From NCBI GenBank assembly GCA_016892645.1, contig JAFEMX010000001.1, positions 62,001 through 126,000 of the forward strand: a stretch of 64,000 nt of DNA, written 5' to 3'. The notes beneath the pieces are model-generated. The model worked only from the letters and a program-made list of their open reading frames with translations. It did no database searches and was not told where the DNA came from. This document shows positions 44,995 through 52,576 of the stretch, piece by piece (position 1 is the stretch's first letter; each line of letters begins with the position of its first letter). The position numbers and the translations under genes are program-made. The DNA comes from Micrococcaceae bacterium RIT 802. Its GTDB lineage: Bacteria > Actinomycetota > Actinomycetes > Actinomycetales > Micrococcaceae.

Positions 44995-45543
44995 ATGGAG
45001 AAGCCAGAACCGCTATCGGGCCACCGGATCGAACCTGCTGCAGTGGACCAGGATGACATCGACACCTACCGCACGCTGGCCGGGGACATCGCCTCGGGCA
45101 CCGCGGTGGTCGCCGCACGCGAACACGGTCGGGACATCGCCGCAACCGTGACCGGGTTCCTCGATGTCTCCTACGATCCCCCGACGATGCTCGTGAGCCT
45201 CTATGCCGACGGGCGCATCGCCGAGGCGGTCGAGTCGGCCGGGGAGTGGACCCTGTCGCTGCTCTCCGGGGAGCATGAGGGCATCGCGAACTGGCTCGCC
45301 AGCCCCGGGAACCCCGTCTACGGGCTGCTCAACCAGGTGCCCTTCCGGCGTGCGCCGGCCTCCGGGGCGGCCGTCGTCGAGGGCGCGATCTCCTGGTTCG
45401 ACCTGCGCACGACGGCGGTGCACCGGGTGGCCACGCACCTGGTCGTGGCCGGCGAGGTCCTGGCCATGGGCGGCAACGACGACGCCCGGACAGCCAACGA
45501 CCCCCTCGTGCACTTCTCCCGTGAGTACCGCCACCTGCGCTAG
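44995..45543 (+). CDS. Flavin reductase family protein (FMN-binding)
   Basis: 182 residues from ATG 44995 (44989 also possible). Split-barrel flavin-binding fold with IASGTAVVAA, TVTGFLDVSYDPPTMLVSL (flavin phosphate contact), and LSGEHEGIANWLAS; the HLVVAGEVLAMG strand and the C-terminal LVHFSREYRHL are typical of the family. It probably reduces FMN or FAD with NAD(P)H for a partner monooxygenase, but no such partner is next to it. Confidence 0.85.
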   Translation: MEKPEPLSGHRIEPAAVDQDDIDTYRTLAGDIASGTAVVAAREHGRDIAATVTGFLDVSYDPPTMLVSLYADGRIAEAVESAGEWTLSLLSGEHEGIANWLASPGNPVYGLLNQVPFRRAPASGAAVVEGAISWFDLRTTAVHRVATHLVVAGEVLAMGGNDDARTANDPLVHFSREYRHLR

Positions 45544-45616
45544 CGCAAGCCGGCCGCGCCGCCGTCGTGCTGCGTCATATTCCCCGCCGGGCGCGCCGCC
45601 ATGGCCGGGGCAGGGT

Positions 45617-45622
45617 TAGGCT
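45617..45622 (+). promoter_or_regulatory. -10 box of the aroG leader transcript
   Basis: TAGGCT lies 6 nt before the ATG of the leader peptide, so transcription probably starts at that ATG (leaderless). No clear -35 hexamer is visible 17 nt upstream. Confidence 0.6.
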
Positions 45623-45628
45623 GAGGGC

Positions 45629-45688
45629 ATGACAACCCGTTGGTATGCGTATTTTGCGTCGGCTCTGGAGGAGCCCGCGACACGCTGA
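45629..45688 (+). CDS. Leader peptide of the aroG attenuator
   Basis: A 19-residue reading frame reading MTTRWYAYFASALEEPATR, with Trp, Tyr, Tyr and Phe codons within residues 5-9. It starts with an ATG 6 nt after a TAGGCT box and ends 151 nt before aroG. Aromatic residues so concentrated in front of a DAHP synthase gene mark a ribosome-stalling leader that senses charged tRNA-Trp/Tyr/Phe. The peptide itself presumably has no function. Confidence 0.8.
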   Translation: MTTRWYAYFASALEEPATR

Positions 45689-45741
45689 TTGCGCATACCC
45701 ACCTCCAGAGCCGACAGGGCCGGAACACCAGTTCCCGGCCC
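45642..45741 (+). promoter_or_regulatory. Transcription attenuator RNA of aroG
   Basis: Competing stems: 45642-45651 with 45690-45699 (holding the aromatic codons); 45661-45665 with 45671-45675; 45658-45671 with 45702-45715 (14 perfect pairs); and the terminator 45717-45741 directly after. A second layer may act on translation: 45795-45800 can pair with 45832-45837, covering part of the aroG ribosome site GAAAGG (45828-45833), or 45796-45802 can pair with 45757-45763. The switching order is inference. Confidence 0.65.
45717..45741 (+). terminator. Intrinsic terminator inside the aroG leader
   Basis: GGGCCGG (45717-45723) pairs with CCGGCCC (45735-45741), extended by AA-TT across a one-base bulge, and is followed by TTT. 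It lies between the leader peptide stop and aroG, where an attenuator terminator should be. Confidence 0.65.
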
Positions 45742-45839
45742 TTTGCCATTGAAACGGCGGCCCTGGACGGTGTGGTCACACCCCGGTAGGTAACGGGGCC
45801 GCAGTGGAAGGGCACGACGCCACCACCGAAAGGCCCCCG

Positions 45840-46925
45840 ATGACCACCACCGAGCACGAAACCACGGCCGCCCCGAACACCGATGAACACGTCGTCGGAT
45901 ACTCGCCGCTTCCCACGCCCGCGGAATTGAGCACTGACCTTCCAGCCGATCCGCAGGCCCAATACGCCGTGGCCCGGGCGCGTGAGGAAGTCCGCGCCGT
46001 CCTGGACGGGCTGGACCAGCGCCTGCTGGTCATCGTCGGCCCCTGCTCCATCCACGACCCGGCGGCCGGCCTGGAATACGCCCGCGCCCTGGCCCGGGTC
46101 GCCGCCCGCCACCGCGGCGAGCTGCTGGTGGTGATGCGCACCTACTTCGAGAAGCCGCGCACCACGCTCGGGTGGAAGGGCCTGGTCAACGACCCGGGGC
46201 TCGACGGCAGCCACGACATGGACACCGGCCTGCGCACTGCCCGGCGCTTCCTGCTCGACGTCACCGCACTGGGACTGCCCGCCGCCACCGAATTCCTCGA
46301 ACCGGTCACCCCGCAGTACCTGGGCGATCTGGTCTCCTGGGGAGCCATCGGTGCCCGGACCGCGGAAAGTCAGATCCACCGGCAACTGGTCTCCGGCCTG
46401 TCGATGCCCGTCGGATTCAAGAACGGGACGGACGGGGGCCTGCAGGTCGCGCTCGACGCCTGCACCGCGGCCGCCTCCGGGCAGGCGTTCCTGGGCATGG
46501 ATCCCGACGGGCGCGCCAGCATGGTGCGTACCGACGGCAACCCAGACGTGCACCTGGTGCTGCGCGGAGGAGCCGCGGGCCCGAACTACTCCGACGCCGA
46601 CATCGAGGCCGCGGCCAGCGCGGCGGCTGCTGCCGGAGTGAACCCCCACCTCGTCGTCGATGCGAGCCACGCCAATTCCGGAAAGTCACACGAGCGCCAG
46701 GCCGTCGTGCTCGAGGAACTGGCCGCAAGCATCGCCGCAGGGCAAGACCGGCTCGTCGGGATCATGGCCGAGAGTTTCCTGGTGCCCGGTGCCCAGAAGA
46801 TCGTCCCGGGGACTCCGCTGGCGTACGGGCAATCGGTGACGGATGCGTGCATGGGGTGGGAGGCCACTGAAGCCGCGCTCGACCGCCTGGCGGACGCCGT
46901 GAGGGTCCGCAGGGAGACAAGATGA
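45840..46925 (+). CDS. aroG: 3-deoxy-7-phosphoheptulonate synthase, class I (AroG-type)
   Basis: 361 residues. First enzyme of aromatic amino acid synthesis, joining PEP and erythrose 4-phosphate. Motifs: LLVIVGPCSIHDP, MRTYFEKPRTTLGWKGL, SWGAIGARTAESQIHRQL, PVGFKNGTDGG, VDASHANSGKSHERQ (metal and PEP ligands) and GIMAESFLVPG. ATG 45840 was chosen over the upstream GTG because GAAAGG lies 6 nt before it. The leader peptide and terminator upstream indicate attenuation by aromatic amino acids, and N-terminal feedback sites of the AroG/F/H family may add control. Confidence 0.96.
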   Translation: MTTTEHETTAAPNTDEHVVGYSPLPTPAELSTDLPADPQAQYAVARAREEVRAVLDGLDQRLLVIVGPCSIHDPAAGLEYARALARVAARHRGELLVVMRTYFEKPRTTLGWKGLVNDPGLDGSHDMDTGLRTARRFLLDVTALGLPAATEFLEPVTPQYLGDLVSWGAIGARTAESQIHRQLVSGLSMPVGFKNGTDGGLQVALDACTAAASGQAFLGMDPDGRASMVRTDGNPDVHLVLRGGAAGPNYSDADIEAAASAAAAAGVNPHLVVDASHANSGKSHERQAVVLEELAASIAAGQDRLVGIMAESFLVPGAQKIVPGTPLAYGQSVTDACMGWEATEAALDRLADAVRVRRETR

Positions 46926-46954
46926 CGGTCCACGGTTGCCAAGAGTTTCACAAT

Positions 46955-46981
46955 CACCCCACCAGCCACTAGGGTGGGGTG
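46955..46981 (+). terminator. Terminator after aroG
   Basis: Nine-bp perfect stem (46955-46963 with 46973-46981) and 9-nt loop, 29 nt after the aroG stop codon; no T-run. Confidence 0.6.
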
Positions 46982-47061
46982 CTAGATGGTATGGTCCGCG
47001 ACCCGATCCGGGCGATGCCTCGCTGGGGTGTTCCTTTCAGCCAGTTCAGGAGAAATTGTCG

Positions 47062-47274
47062 ATGGCCGACGCTAAGAACTTTTCGAACGCGCGTTTCATG
47101 ACGGTGGCCGAGGTCGCCGATATGATGCGTGTCTCGAAAATGACCGTGTACCGTTTGGTGCACGCCGGCGACCTTCCTGCAGTGCGTTTCGGCCGCTCCT
47201 ACCGTGTGCCGGAAACAGCAGTCGAGGCCTACCTGAACACCGCTCGTGTGGACGGGGCATCGGAGACCGCGTGA
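47062..47274 (+). CDS. Small MerR/excisionase-type HTH protein (BldC-like)
   Basis: 70 residues. MTVAEVADMMRVSKMTVYRL is the HTH_17 DNA-binding helix pair and FGRSYRVPETAVEAYL the wing. BldC-type proteins bind direct repeats in promoters and control development in Streptomyces; the mycobacterial equivalent (Rv0500A) lies in the same position between proC and bS22. AGGAG lies 9 nt before the ATG. Own transcript likely: a terminator precedes it and 127 nt separate it from the next gene. Confidence 0.88.
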   Translation: MADAKNFSNARFMTVAEVADMMRVSKMTVYRLVHAGDLPAVRFGRSYRVPETAVEAYLNTARVDGASETA

Positions 47275-47401
47275 GAACGTGGTCTGTGCCGACCCTTCGG
47301 GCAAGGTAACCTGTTAAGGAACATTTAACGTCCGCGATGGTTGCTGCCTGCTCCCCGCGTGGCCGTCAGCAGTAATCAATCACCAGTCTGTGAGGAACCA
47401 A

Positions 47402-47500
47402 ATGGGCTCAGTTATCAAGAAGCGCCGCAAGCGGATGGCCAAGAAGAAGCATCGCAAACTGCTTCGCAAGACGCGTCACCAGCGTCGCAACAAGAAGTAG
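47402..47500 (+). CDS. 30S ribosomal protein bS22 (AURKAIP1/COX24 domain)
   Basis: Only 32 residues, of which 18 are Lys or Arg: begins MGSVIKKRRKRMAKKKHRK and ends RRNKK. This matches the actinobacterial small-subunit protein bS22 seen in mycobacterial ribosome structures, homologous to mitochondrial mS38. GAGG lies 6 nt before the ATG. Placed after the BldC-like gene as in other actinobacteria (Rv0500B). Well below the usual size cut-off for gene calling. Confidence 0.9.
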   Translation: MGSVIKKRRKRMAKKKHRKLLRKTRHQRRNKK

Positions 47501-47536
47501 CCACGCGGCCGGACACGTTCCTGCGCGATGGCGAAT

Positions 47537-47570
47537 GATGGCGGGATCACCTGTGGGTGGTCCCGCCATC
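47537..47570. terminator. Bidirectional terminator after bS22
   Basis: Fifteen-nt stem (47537-47551 with 47556-47570, one wobble pair) with a 4-nt loop, between the convergent bS22 and HAD genes; no T-run. Confidence 0.75.
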
Positions 47571-47611
47571 GTCATGTCCTGCACCGTCGGCCACCACGCG
47601 AAGGGCACGCA

Positions 47612-48430
47612 TCAGCCGCGGAAACGCCGCCTCATCATCTGCAGCCCCCGCCAGAGCCCGTACACCGCGCCCGAATAGGTAGCGGTCCGTAGGCCGATGG
47701 TTGCCGCGCGGCGCCCGCGCCGGAAATCGTAGACCGGCCAGTGGTGGTCCAGAGCGTGACGGCGCAGCCTGGCATCCGGGTTGATCGCCACGGGATGCCC
47801 GACAACTGTCAGCAACGGCACGTCATTGTAGGAATCGCTGTAGGCCCAGCTGGCCGACAAATCCAGCCCCTCCCGGACGGCCAGTTCAGAGACGGCGGCT
47901 GCCTTGGCCGCGCCATGCAGGATCTCACCCACGAGGCGGCCGGTGTAGACGCCCTCGTGCTGGTCGACCACTGTCCCCAGCGCGCCGGTCAGGCCGAGCT
48001 TCGCTGCGATCACGTCCGCCACCTCCAGTGGAGTCGCGGTGACCAGCCAGACGGGACGGCCGGAATCGAGATGGGCCTGGGCCAGCGCCCGGGTGCCGGG
48101 CCAGATGCGGCTGGCGATGAATTCGTCGTAGATCTCGTCGCCCAGCGCCGACATGTCGTCGACCAGGATGCCCGCGGCCAGGGCCAGCGCCTGGTCCCTG
48201 ACACGGTGGACCGAGGCGAGGTTCTCCCCGCGCAACACGAAGCTGGCCTGCTGGACTCCGATCCACAAGGCATGGCGCAGACTGAACGCACCACGGCCAT
48301 ACATCTTGCGGGCGACGGCGAACAGGCTGGCCCCGCGCATCATCGTATTGTCGACATCGAAGAATGCGCCGGCCCGACCCACCTGACGCTGCGTGTCGAG
48401 CGCGGCGGCTGATCGGGGCTGCTCTGGCAT
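47612..48430 (-). CDS. HAD-IB family hydrolase (SerB1-like)
   Basis: 272 residues. HAD motif I FFDVDNTMMRG (nucleophile first Asp), motif II VTATPLEVAD, and motif IV SWAYSDSYNDVPLL. The HAD-IB subfamily includes phosphoserine phosphatase; the M. tuberculosis homologue in this position is annotated SerB1 but its substrate is uncertain. A Trp-rich C-terminal helix region ends in basic residues. TAGACT lies 6 nt before the ATG (leaderless). Divergent from the glutaredoxin-like gene. Confidence 0.88.
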   Translation of the reverse strand: MPEQPRSAAALDTQRQVGRAGAFFDVDNTMMRGASLFAVARKMYGRGAFSLRHALWIGVQQASFVLRGENLASVHRVRDQALALAAGILVDDMSALGDEIYDEFIASRIWPGTRALAQAHLDSGRPVWLVTATPLEVADVIAAKLGLTGALGTVVDQHEGVYTGRLVGEILHGAAKAAAVSELAVREGLDLSASWAYSDSYNDVPLLTVVGHPVAINPDARLRRHALDHHWPVYDFRRGRRAATIGLRTATYSGAVYGLWRGLQMMRRRFRG

Positions 48431-48601
48431 CCGCCCAGTCTATCCGCAAGCCAACTTGGCCCCGGGGACCTTGTCGCGACGACCGGTCCGTCGGAAGCCT
48501 GCACTTGGCCGCCATCCCGCGGACGGTTCCGTCGCGGAGGGGCAACACCAGGGGGTCGTCACGTGCGGGGGCGGGATCATGCAGGGCGGTAGGTTTGGAG
48601 C

Positions 48602-48856
48602 ATGGAATCTTCGGAACCGGCAACGCGAGTGCGGCTTTTGACCAAGTCCGGCTGCCATCTTTGCGCCGCGGCCCGGCAGACCGTCGAATCCGTGACACGA
48701 CGGCACGGGGTCGCGTGGGATGAGGTGCTCATCGACGATGACCCGGAACTGGTGCGGCGCTTCGGCGAGGAGGTCCCCGTGCTCCTGGTCGATGGAGTCC
48801 AGCGGGACTTCTGGGTCATCGATCCGCTCCGACTCGAGAAGCTGATCGGCGCATGA
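48602..48856 (+). CDS. Glutaredoxin-family (DUF836-type) protein
   Basis: 84 residues with a thioredoxin fold: LLTKSGCHLCAAARQTVE carries the CHLC redox pair, and the cis-Pro EVPVLLVDG follows. Small electron or thiol carriers of this type (Rv0508-like) sit near rex and heme genes in Actinobacteria. TAGGTT lies 6 nt before the ATG. Overlaps the start of rex by 4 nt (ATGA). Confidence 0.88.
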   Translation: MESSEPATRVRLLTKSGCHLCAAARQTVESVTRRHGVAWDEVLIDDDPELVRRFGEEVPVLLVDGVQRDFWVIDPLRLEKLIGA

Positions 48857-49503
48857 AACCGGGGGAAAAGCTCCTCCCGGAAGCGACGCTGGGCCGCATG
48901 ACGCTGTACCTGCGCGCCTTGGAAGCCCTGCGCGATGCCGGACGGGCCACCGTCTCATCGGAGGTCCTCTCCGCGGCGGCCGGGGTGAATCCGGCCATCC
49001 TGCGCAAGGACCTGTCGCTCTTGGGGACGTTCGGCACGCGTGGCGTGGGGTATCGGGTGGAGGTGCTCGCCACACGCATATCCACGACGCTCGGTCTCGA
49101 GCGGGAGTGGCGCGTGGCCATCCTCGGCGCCGGCAACCTGGGACGCGCACTGGCCGGCTACTCCGGCTTCCAGGGTGGGGGATTCGACGTCGGGGCCATC
49201 TTCGATGTGGCAGACTCGGCGGTCGGTCGCCAACTCGGTGGCCTCACCGTCCGCCACGTGGACGAACTTTCCGAGGCCGTCGGCGAGCTGGGCATCAACA
49301 TGGCCGTTTTGGCCGTTCCCGGCGTTGCCGCCCAGGAGCTCTGCGAACGAGTAATTGCCGCCGGCATCACCAACATCCTCAGTTTCGCCCCGGTAGTACT
49401 GCAGGTTCCCGAGGGGATCCGCGTACGGAAGGTGGACATGGCCCGGGAATTGCAGATCCTTGCCTACCACGCCGCATTCGGAGCCGACCGGGACGGCAAC
49501 TGA
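48853..49503 (+). CDS. rex: Redox-sensing transcriptional repressor Rex
   Basis: 216 residues. N-terminal winged helix (about 15-80: VSSEVLSAAAGVNPAILRKDLS) and NAD(H)-binding Rossmann domain with AILGAGNLGRALAGY and VAVPGVAAQELCERVI. Rex represses respiratory and fermentation genes and is released by NADH. I did not find a clear TTGTGAAnnnnnnTTCACAA site in the window by eye. Coupled to the thioredoxin-fold gene before it; the cytochrome biogenesis genes 1.7 kb further could be among its targets, which is a guess. Confidence 0.93.
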   Translation: MKPGEKLLPEATLGRMTLYLRALEALRDAGRATVSSEVLSAAAGVNPAILRKDLSLLGTFGTRGVGYRVEVLATRISTTLGLEREWRVAILGAGNLGRALAGYSGFQGGGFDVGAIFDVADSAVGRQLGGLTVRHVDELSEAVGELGINMAVLAVPGVAAQELCERVIAAGITNILSFAPVVLQVPEGIRVRKVDMARELQILAYHAAFGADRDGN

Positions 49504-49527
49504 ACCGTCCCGGCCGGTCAGTGCGCG

Positions 49528-50322
49528 TTACTGCCGGAAGCCGCCGTGCTTGTGCAGGGCCACGGCGCCGATGTACTCCGAAGAAGGCCGCAGCCAGGCA
49601 CAGACGATGCCGGCAATCCCCAGCCCGATGGCCAGGAAGGCCAGCAGGTCGAACTGGGAAAGCAGCCCCGCGAGTGAGATGACCGCCAGTATCGTGCCGG
49701 TGATGCGTGCCCCGTTGCTGCCCTTGCGGATGAATGTGGCGATCAAGGCGTAGATTCCCGCCCCGATCACCATGATGAACAGGACGGCGATCTTCATGGG
49801 GCCGATGATCGACGCCATGTCGAGGCCCGCGTCCCGGAGTTCCTGGTCCATGGACGGATCCTGGGTTTTCATCGCCTGGTTGACGGCGTCCAGGATGACG
49901 GAGTCCGGCACGAAGACCAGAATCAACCCCTGGATGAGCGTGACCAGACCGGCCCCCATGATCAGCCAGAAGGCCGCATTGACCTGCGGTGGCCGGGCGA
50001 GCCGTGCTCCGGGAGCGTGGTCGAACCCGGGTTGGCCGCTCGCAGGCTGTTGTGGATAGCCGTAGTACTGCTGATTCGGGTAAGCCTGCCCCGGTGGCGG
50101 CAGGTTCGGCTGGCCGGGCTGCCCGTAGCCCTGTGGGCGTCCGTCGCCCGGTTGGCCGTACTGGCCGTACGCGGGTTGCCCGGACGTGGCCTGGCCGTAG
50201 GTTCCCGCATCGCCTTCGGGAATCCGCTGACCGAATTTCGGCGGTTCCGGAACCGGCGGGGTTCCCTCTCCCTGTTGTTGACGGGGGTCCTGGTCGGGAT
50301 CCCGCGGAGTAGGGGTGCTCAT
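49528..50322 (-). CDS. Membrane protein with Gly/Gln/Tyr/Pro-rich N-terminus
   Basis: 264 residues. Residues about 1-105 are rich in Pro, Gly, Gln and Tyr with YGQ/GQP repeats (disordered). Four hydrophobic segments follow, about 115-250, of the kind annotated as actinobacterial DUF4064/TM2-like small membrane proteins. GGAGGA lies before the ATG. Function unknown. Lies after rex, convergent, and divergent from the phosphatase gene across 172 bp. Confidence 0.75.
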   Translation of the reverse strand: MSTPTPRDPDQDPRQQQGEGTPPVPEPPKFGQRIPEGDAGTYGQATSGQPAYGQYGQPGDGRPQGYGQPGQPNLPPPGQAYPNQQYYGYPQQPASGQPGFDHAPGARLARPPQVNAAFWLIMGAGLVTLIQGLILVFVPDSVILDAVNQAMKTQDPSMDQELRDAGLDMASIIGPMKIAVLFIMVIGAGIYALIATFIRKGSNGARITGTILAVISLAGLLSQFDLLAFLAIGLGIAGIVCAWLRPSSEYIGAVALHKHGGFRQ

Positions 50323-50494
50323 GGTCTGTCCTCCGTTGGTCTGGCGTACGAACTGCTTATCTCCAACAGTAATGTGCCTACCCCGACCGCGGGCATCATC
50401 ATCAAGGCTGAATTCGCGCCGTCCGCGAGGTGCCGGTGAGCGGGATCACCGCCGGGTTTTAGGCGTGGAAGCAAAGGTTTGAGAGACTGGACGC

Positions 50495-51157
50495 ATGCCT
50501 GCTGCCACCGTCCACCTGCTCCGTCATGGGGAGGTCCACAACCCGGACCAGGTGCTCTATGGCAGACTTCCCGAATTCCATTTGTCGGAACTCGGCCGCA
50601 CCATGGCCGAACGGGCTGCCGACTATTTCAGCGCCCAGCGCGAAGCCGGTGCCAAGATCGTGCATCTGGCGGCGTCACCGCTGATCCGGGCCCAGGAAAC
50701 CGCCCGTCCGACGTCCGAGGCCCTGGGCCTGGAGATCTCGACGGATGAGCGGATCATCGAAGCCGAAAACCATTTCGAGGGGCTATCCGGCGTCAAGGGC
50801 CATCTGACCCGGCCGCGTCATTGGCCGTACCTCGTCAATCCATTGCGTCCGTCCTGGGGGGAGCCCTACCGGGCCCAGGTCGAGCGCATGATGGCCGCGG
50901 TGAAAGACCACCGCGACCGGGCCGTCTCACTCGGCGGCCCCGGAGCCCAAGCCGTGCTGGTCAGCCACCAGCTGCCCATTTGGGTCACGCGCCTGGCCGC
51001 CGAAAACAAGCACCTGTGGCATGATCCCCGACGGCGGCAATGCACGCTGGCGTCGATCACCAGCCTGGATTTTGAGGGGGAACGGCTCGTCGCCGTTCGT
51101 TACACCGAACCCTGCGCTGACCTGCTGGCCAACGCGGCAAACATCCCCGGAGCCTAA
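50495..51157 (+). CDS. Histidine phosphatase family protein
   Basis: 220 residues. LLRHGEVHNPD holds the catalytic RHG motif, LAASPLIRAQETA the second Arg, and VLVSHQLPIWV the second His. Cytosolic phosphatase of unknown substrate; first gene before the cytochrome c operon, the same place as Rv0525 in M. tuberculosis. A GAGACT box 6 nt before the ATG suggests a leaderless start. Confidence 0.9.
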   Translation: MPAATVHLLRHGEVHNPDQVLYGRLPEFHLSELGRTMAERAADYFSAQREAGAKIVHLAASPLIRAQETARPTSEALGLEISTDERIIEAENHFEGLSGVKGHLTRPRHWPYLVNPLRPSWGEPYRAQVERMMAAVKDHRDRAVSLGGPGAQAVLVSHQLPIWVTRLAAENKHLWHDPRRRQCTLASITSLDFEGERLVAVRYTEPCADLLANAANIPGA

Positions 51158-51161
51158 CCAC

Positions 51162-51785
51162 ATGCCGTCCCGTCCTGTTTCCCCCCTCCCCGAGCGCCGT
51201 CAGGTGCTGCGTGCTGCCGCCCTCTTCGCCGCCGTCATCCCGTTGGCCGCCTGCTCGGCGGATGACGATCCGCTGGCGGAACAAGCCCGGGCCGGCAATG
51301 GCAAGAACTACATTGCCGGAGATGGATCGGTCCAGGAGTACGGCCCGGACTCGCGCGGCGAGCCCTTGGACCTGAAGGGGACCAGTTACGACGGTGAGCA
51401 GATCGGCGCCGAGCAGCTGAAGGGCCAGGTGACGGTCCTGAACTTCTGGTACGCCGCCTGCGCTCCCTGCCGCCTGGAAGCTCCTCATCTGGCGACGCTG
51501 AGCAAGGCCTTCGCCAAGAAGGGCGTGCAGTTCTACGGGGTGAATGTGCGCGACGGGAAGGCCACCGCCGCGGCGTTCGAGCGCACCTTCAAGATCCCCT
51601 ACCCGTCCATGCCGGATGCCGACGGGTCCATCCTGCTCTCGATGACGGAGTATGTGCCGCCACAGGCGGTGCCCACCACCCTTGTCCTGGACCGGCAGGG
51701 CCGGGTGGCGGCACGACTTCTCGGCGAGGCCGATGAGTCAACGCTGAAGGCCCTGATCTCCGACCTGGTCGCCGAGCCAGCGTGA
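51162..51785 (+). CDS. ccsX: TlpA/ResA-like lipoprotein thiol oxidoreductase (CcsX)
   Basis: 207 residues. Signal with lipobox PLAAC (lipidated Cys31), then a thioredoxin domain with WYAACAPC (redox pair Cys100, Cys103) and the cis-Pro region AVPTTLVLDRQG. It reduces apocytochrome c before heme attachment on the outer face of the membrane, receiving electrons from CcdA. ATG 51162 chosen because the signal peptide begins there; the frame is open from 51021. Overlaps ccdA by 4 nt. Confidence 0.92.
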   Translation: MPSRPVSPLPERRQVLRAAALFAAVIPLAACSADDDPLAEQARAGNGKNYIAGDGSVQEYGPDSRGEPLDLKGTSYDGEQIGAEQLKGQVTVLNFWYAACAPCRLEAPHLATLSKAFAKKGVQFYGVNVRDGKATAAAFERTFKIPYPSMPDADGSILLSMTEYVPPQAVPTTLVLDRQGRVAARLLGEADESTLKALISDLVAEPA

Positions 51786-52576
51786 TCGCCGGGCTCGCCA
51801 CTGGCTTGCCTGCGCTGAGTGCCCAGGCCAATCCGTTCGCCGAAGCCGTCCAGGACGGATCACTACTGTTATCCATTCCGGTGGCAGTCCTCGCCGGCCT
51901 GGTCTCCTTCTTGTCGCCGTGCGTGCTGCCACTGGTCCCCGGATTCCTCGGGTACGTCACCGGGCTGACCGGAGCCGACCTGGCCGACCAGAAACGCGGT
52001 CGCATGGTCACCGGAATCGGGCTCTTCGTGTTGGGCTTCAGCGTGGTCTTCATGCTGGTGGGCGTCGTCTTCACCAAGGTCTCCGTCTGGCTCGAATATC
52101 GGGGGGACTGGGTGACCCAAGTCCTCGGATTGCTCGTCATCGTCATGGGCATCGTGTTCATGGGCGGGTTCTCCTGGTTCCAGCGGGACCGGAAGATCCA
52201 CCACCGTCCACCGGCCGGGCTGTGGGGAGCGCCCGTGTTGGGCATGACCTTTGGGCTGGGCTGGGCTCCCTGCATTGGCCCGACCCTCTCTGCGGTGTTG
52301 GCCATGAGCATCGGTCCGGAGGCCAACGTGACACGCGGAGCGCTCCTGACCTTTGCCTACTGTCTGGGCTTGGGCGTTCCCTTCCTGCTCATCGCCCTCG
52401 GCTTCCGCCGTGCCGCCGGCACGCTGGCCTTCTTCCGGCGCCACCAGCGGGCCGTCATGCGGGCCGGCGGCCTGCTGCTCATCGTCCTCGGTGTCCTGAT
52501 GGCTACCGGGTTGTGGGGCGACTGGGTGCTCCAATTGCAATCGTGGTTCAAAAACGACGTAAGGATGCCGATCTGA
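51782..52576 (+). CDS. ccdA: Cytochrome c biogenesis protein CcdA
   Basis: 264 residues with six membrane helices. The two redox Cys lie in FLSPCVLPLVPGFLGY (helix 1) and GWAPCIGPTLSA (helix 4). It carries electrons from cytosolic thioredoxin to CcsX. GTG start overlaps ccsX; its stop overlaps resB by one base. A His/Pro loop separates the two halves. Confidence 0.94.
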   Translation: MIAGLATGLPALSAQANPFAEAVQDGSLLLSIPVAVLAGLVSFLSPCVLPLVPGFLGYVTGLTGADLADQKRGRMVTGIGLFVLGFSVVFMLVGVVFTKVSVWLEYRGDWVTQVLGLLVIVMGIVFMGGFSWFQRDRKIHHRPPAGLWGAPVLGMTFGLGWAPCIGPTLSAVLAMSIGPEANVTRGALLTFAYCLGLGVPFLLIALGFRRAAGTLAFFRRHQRAVMRAGGLLLIVLGVLMATGLWGDWVLQLQSWFKNDVRMPI

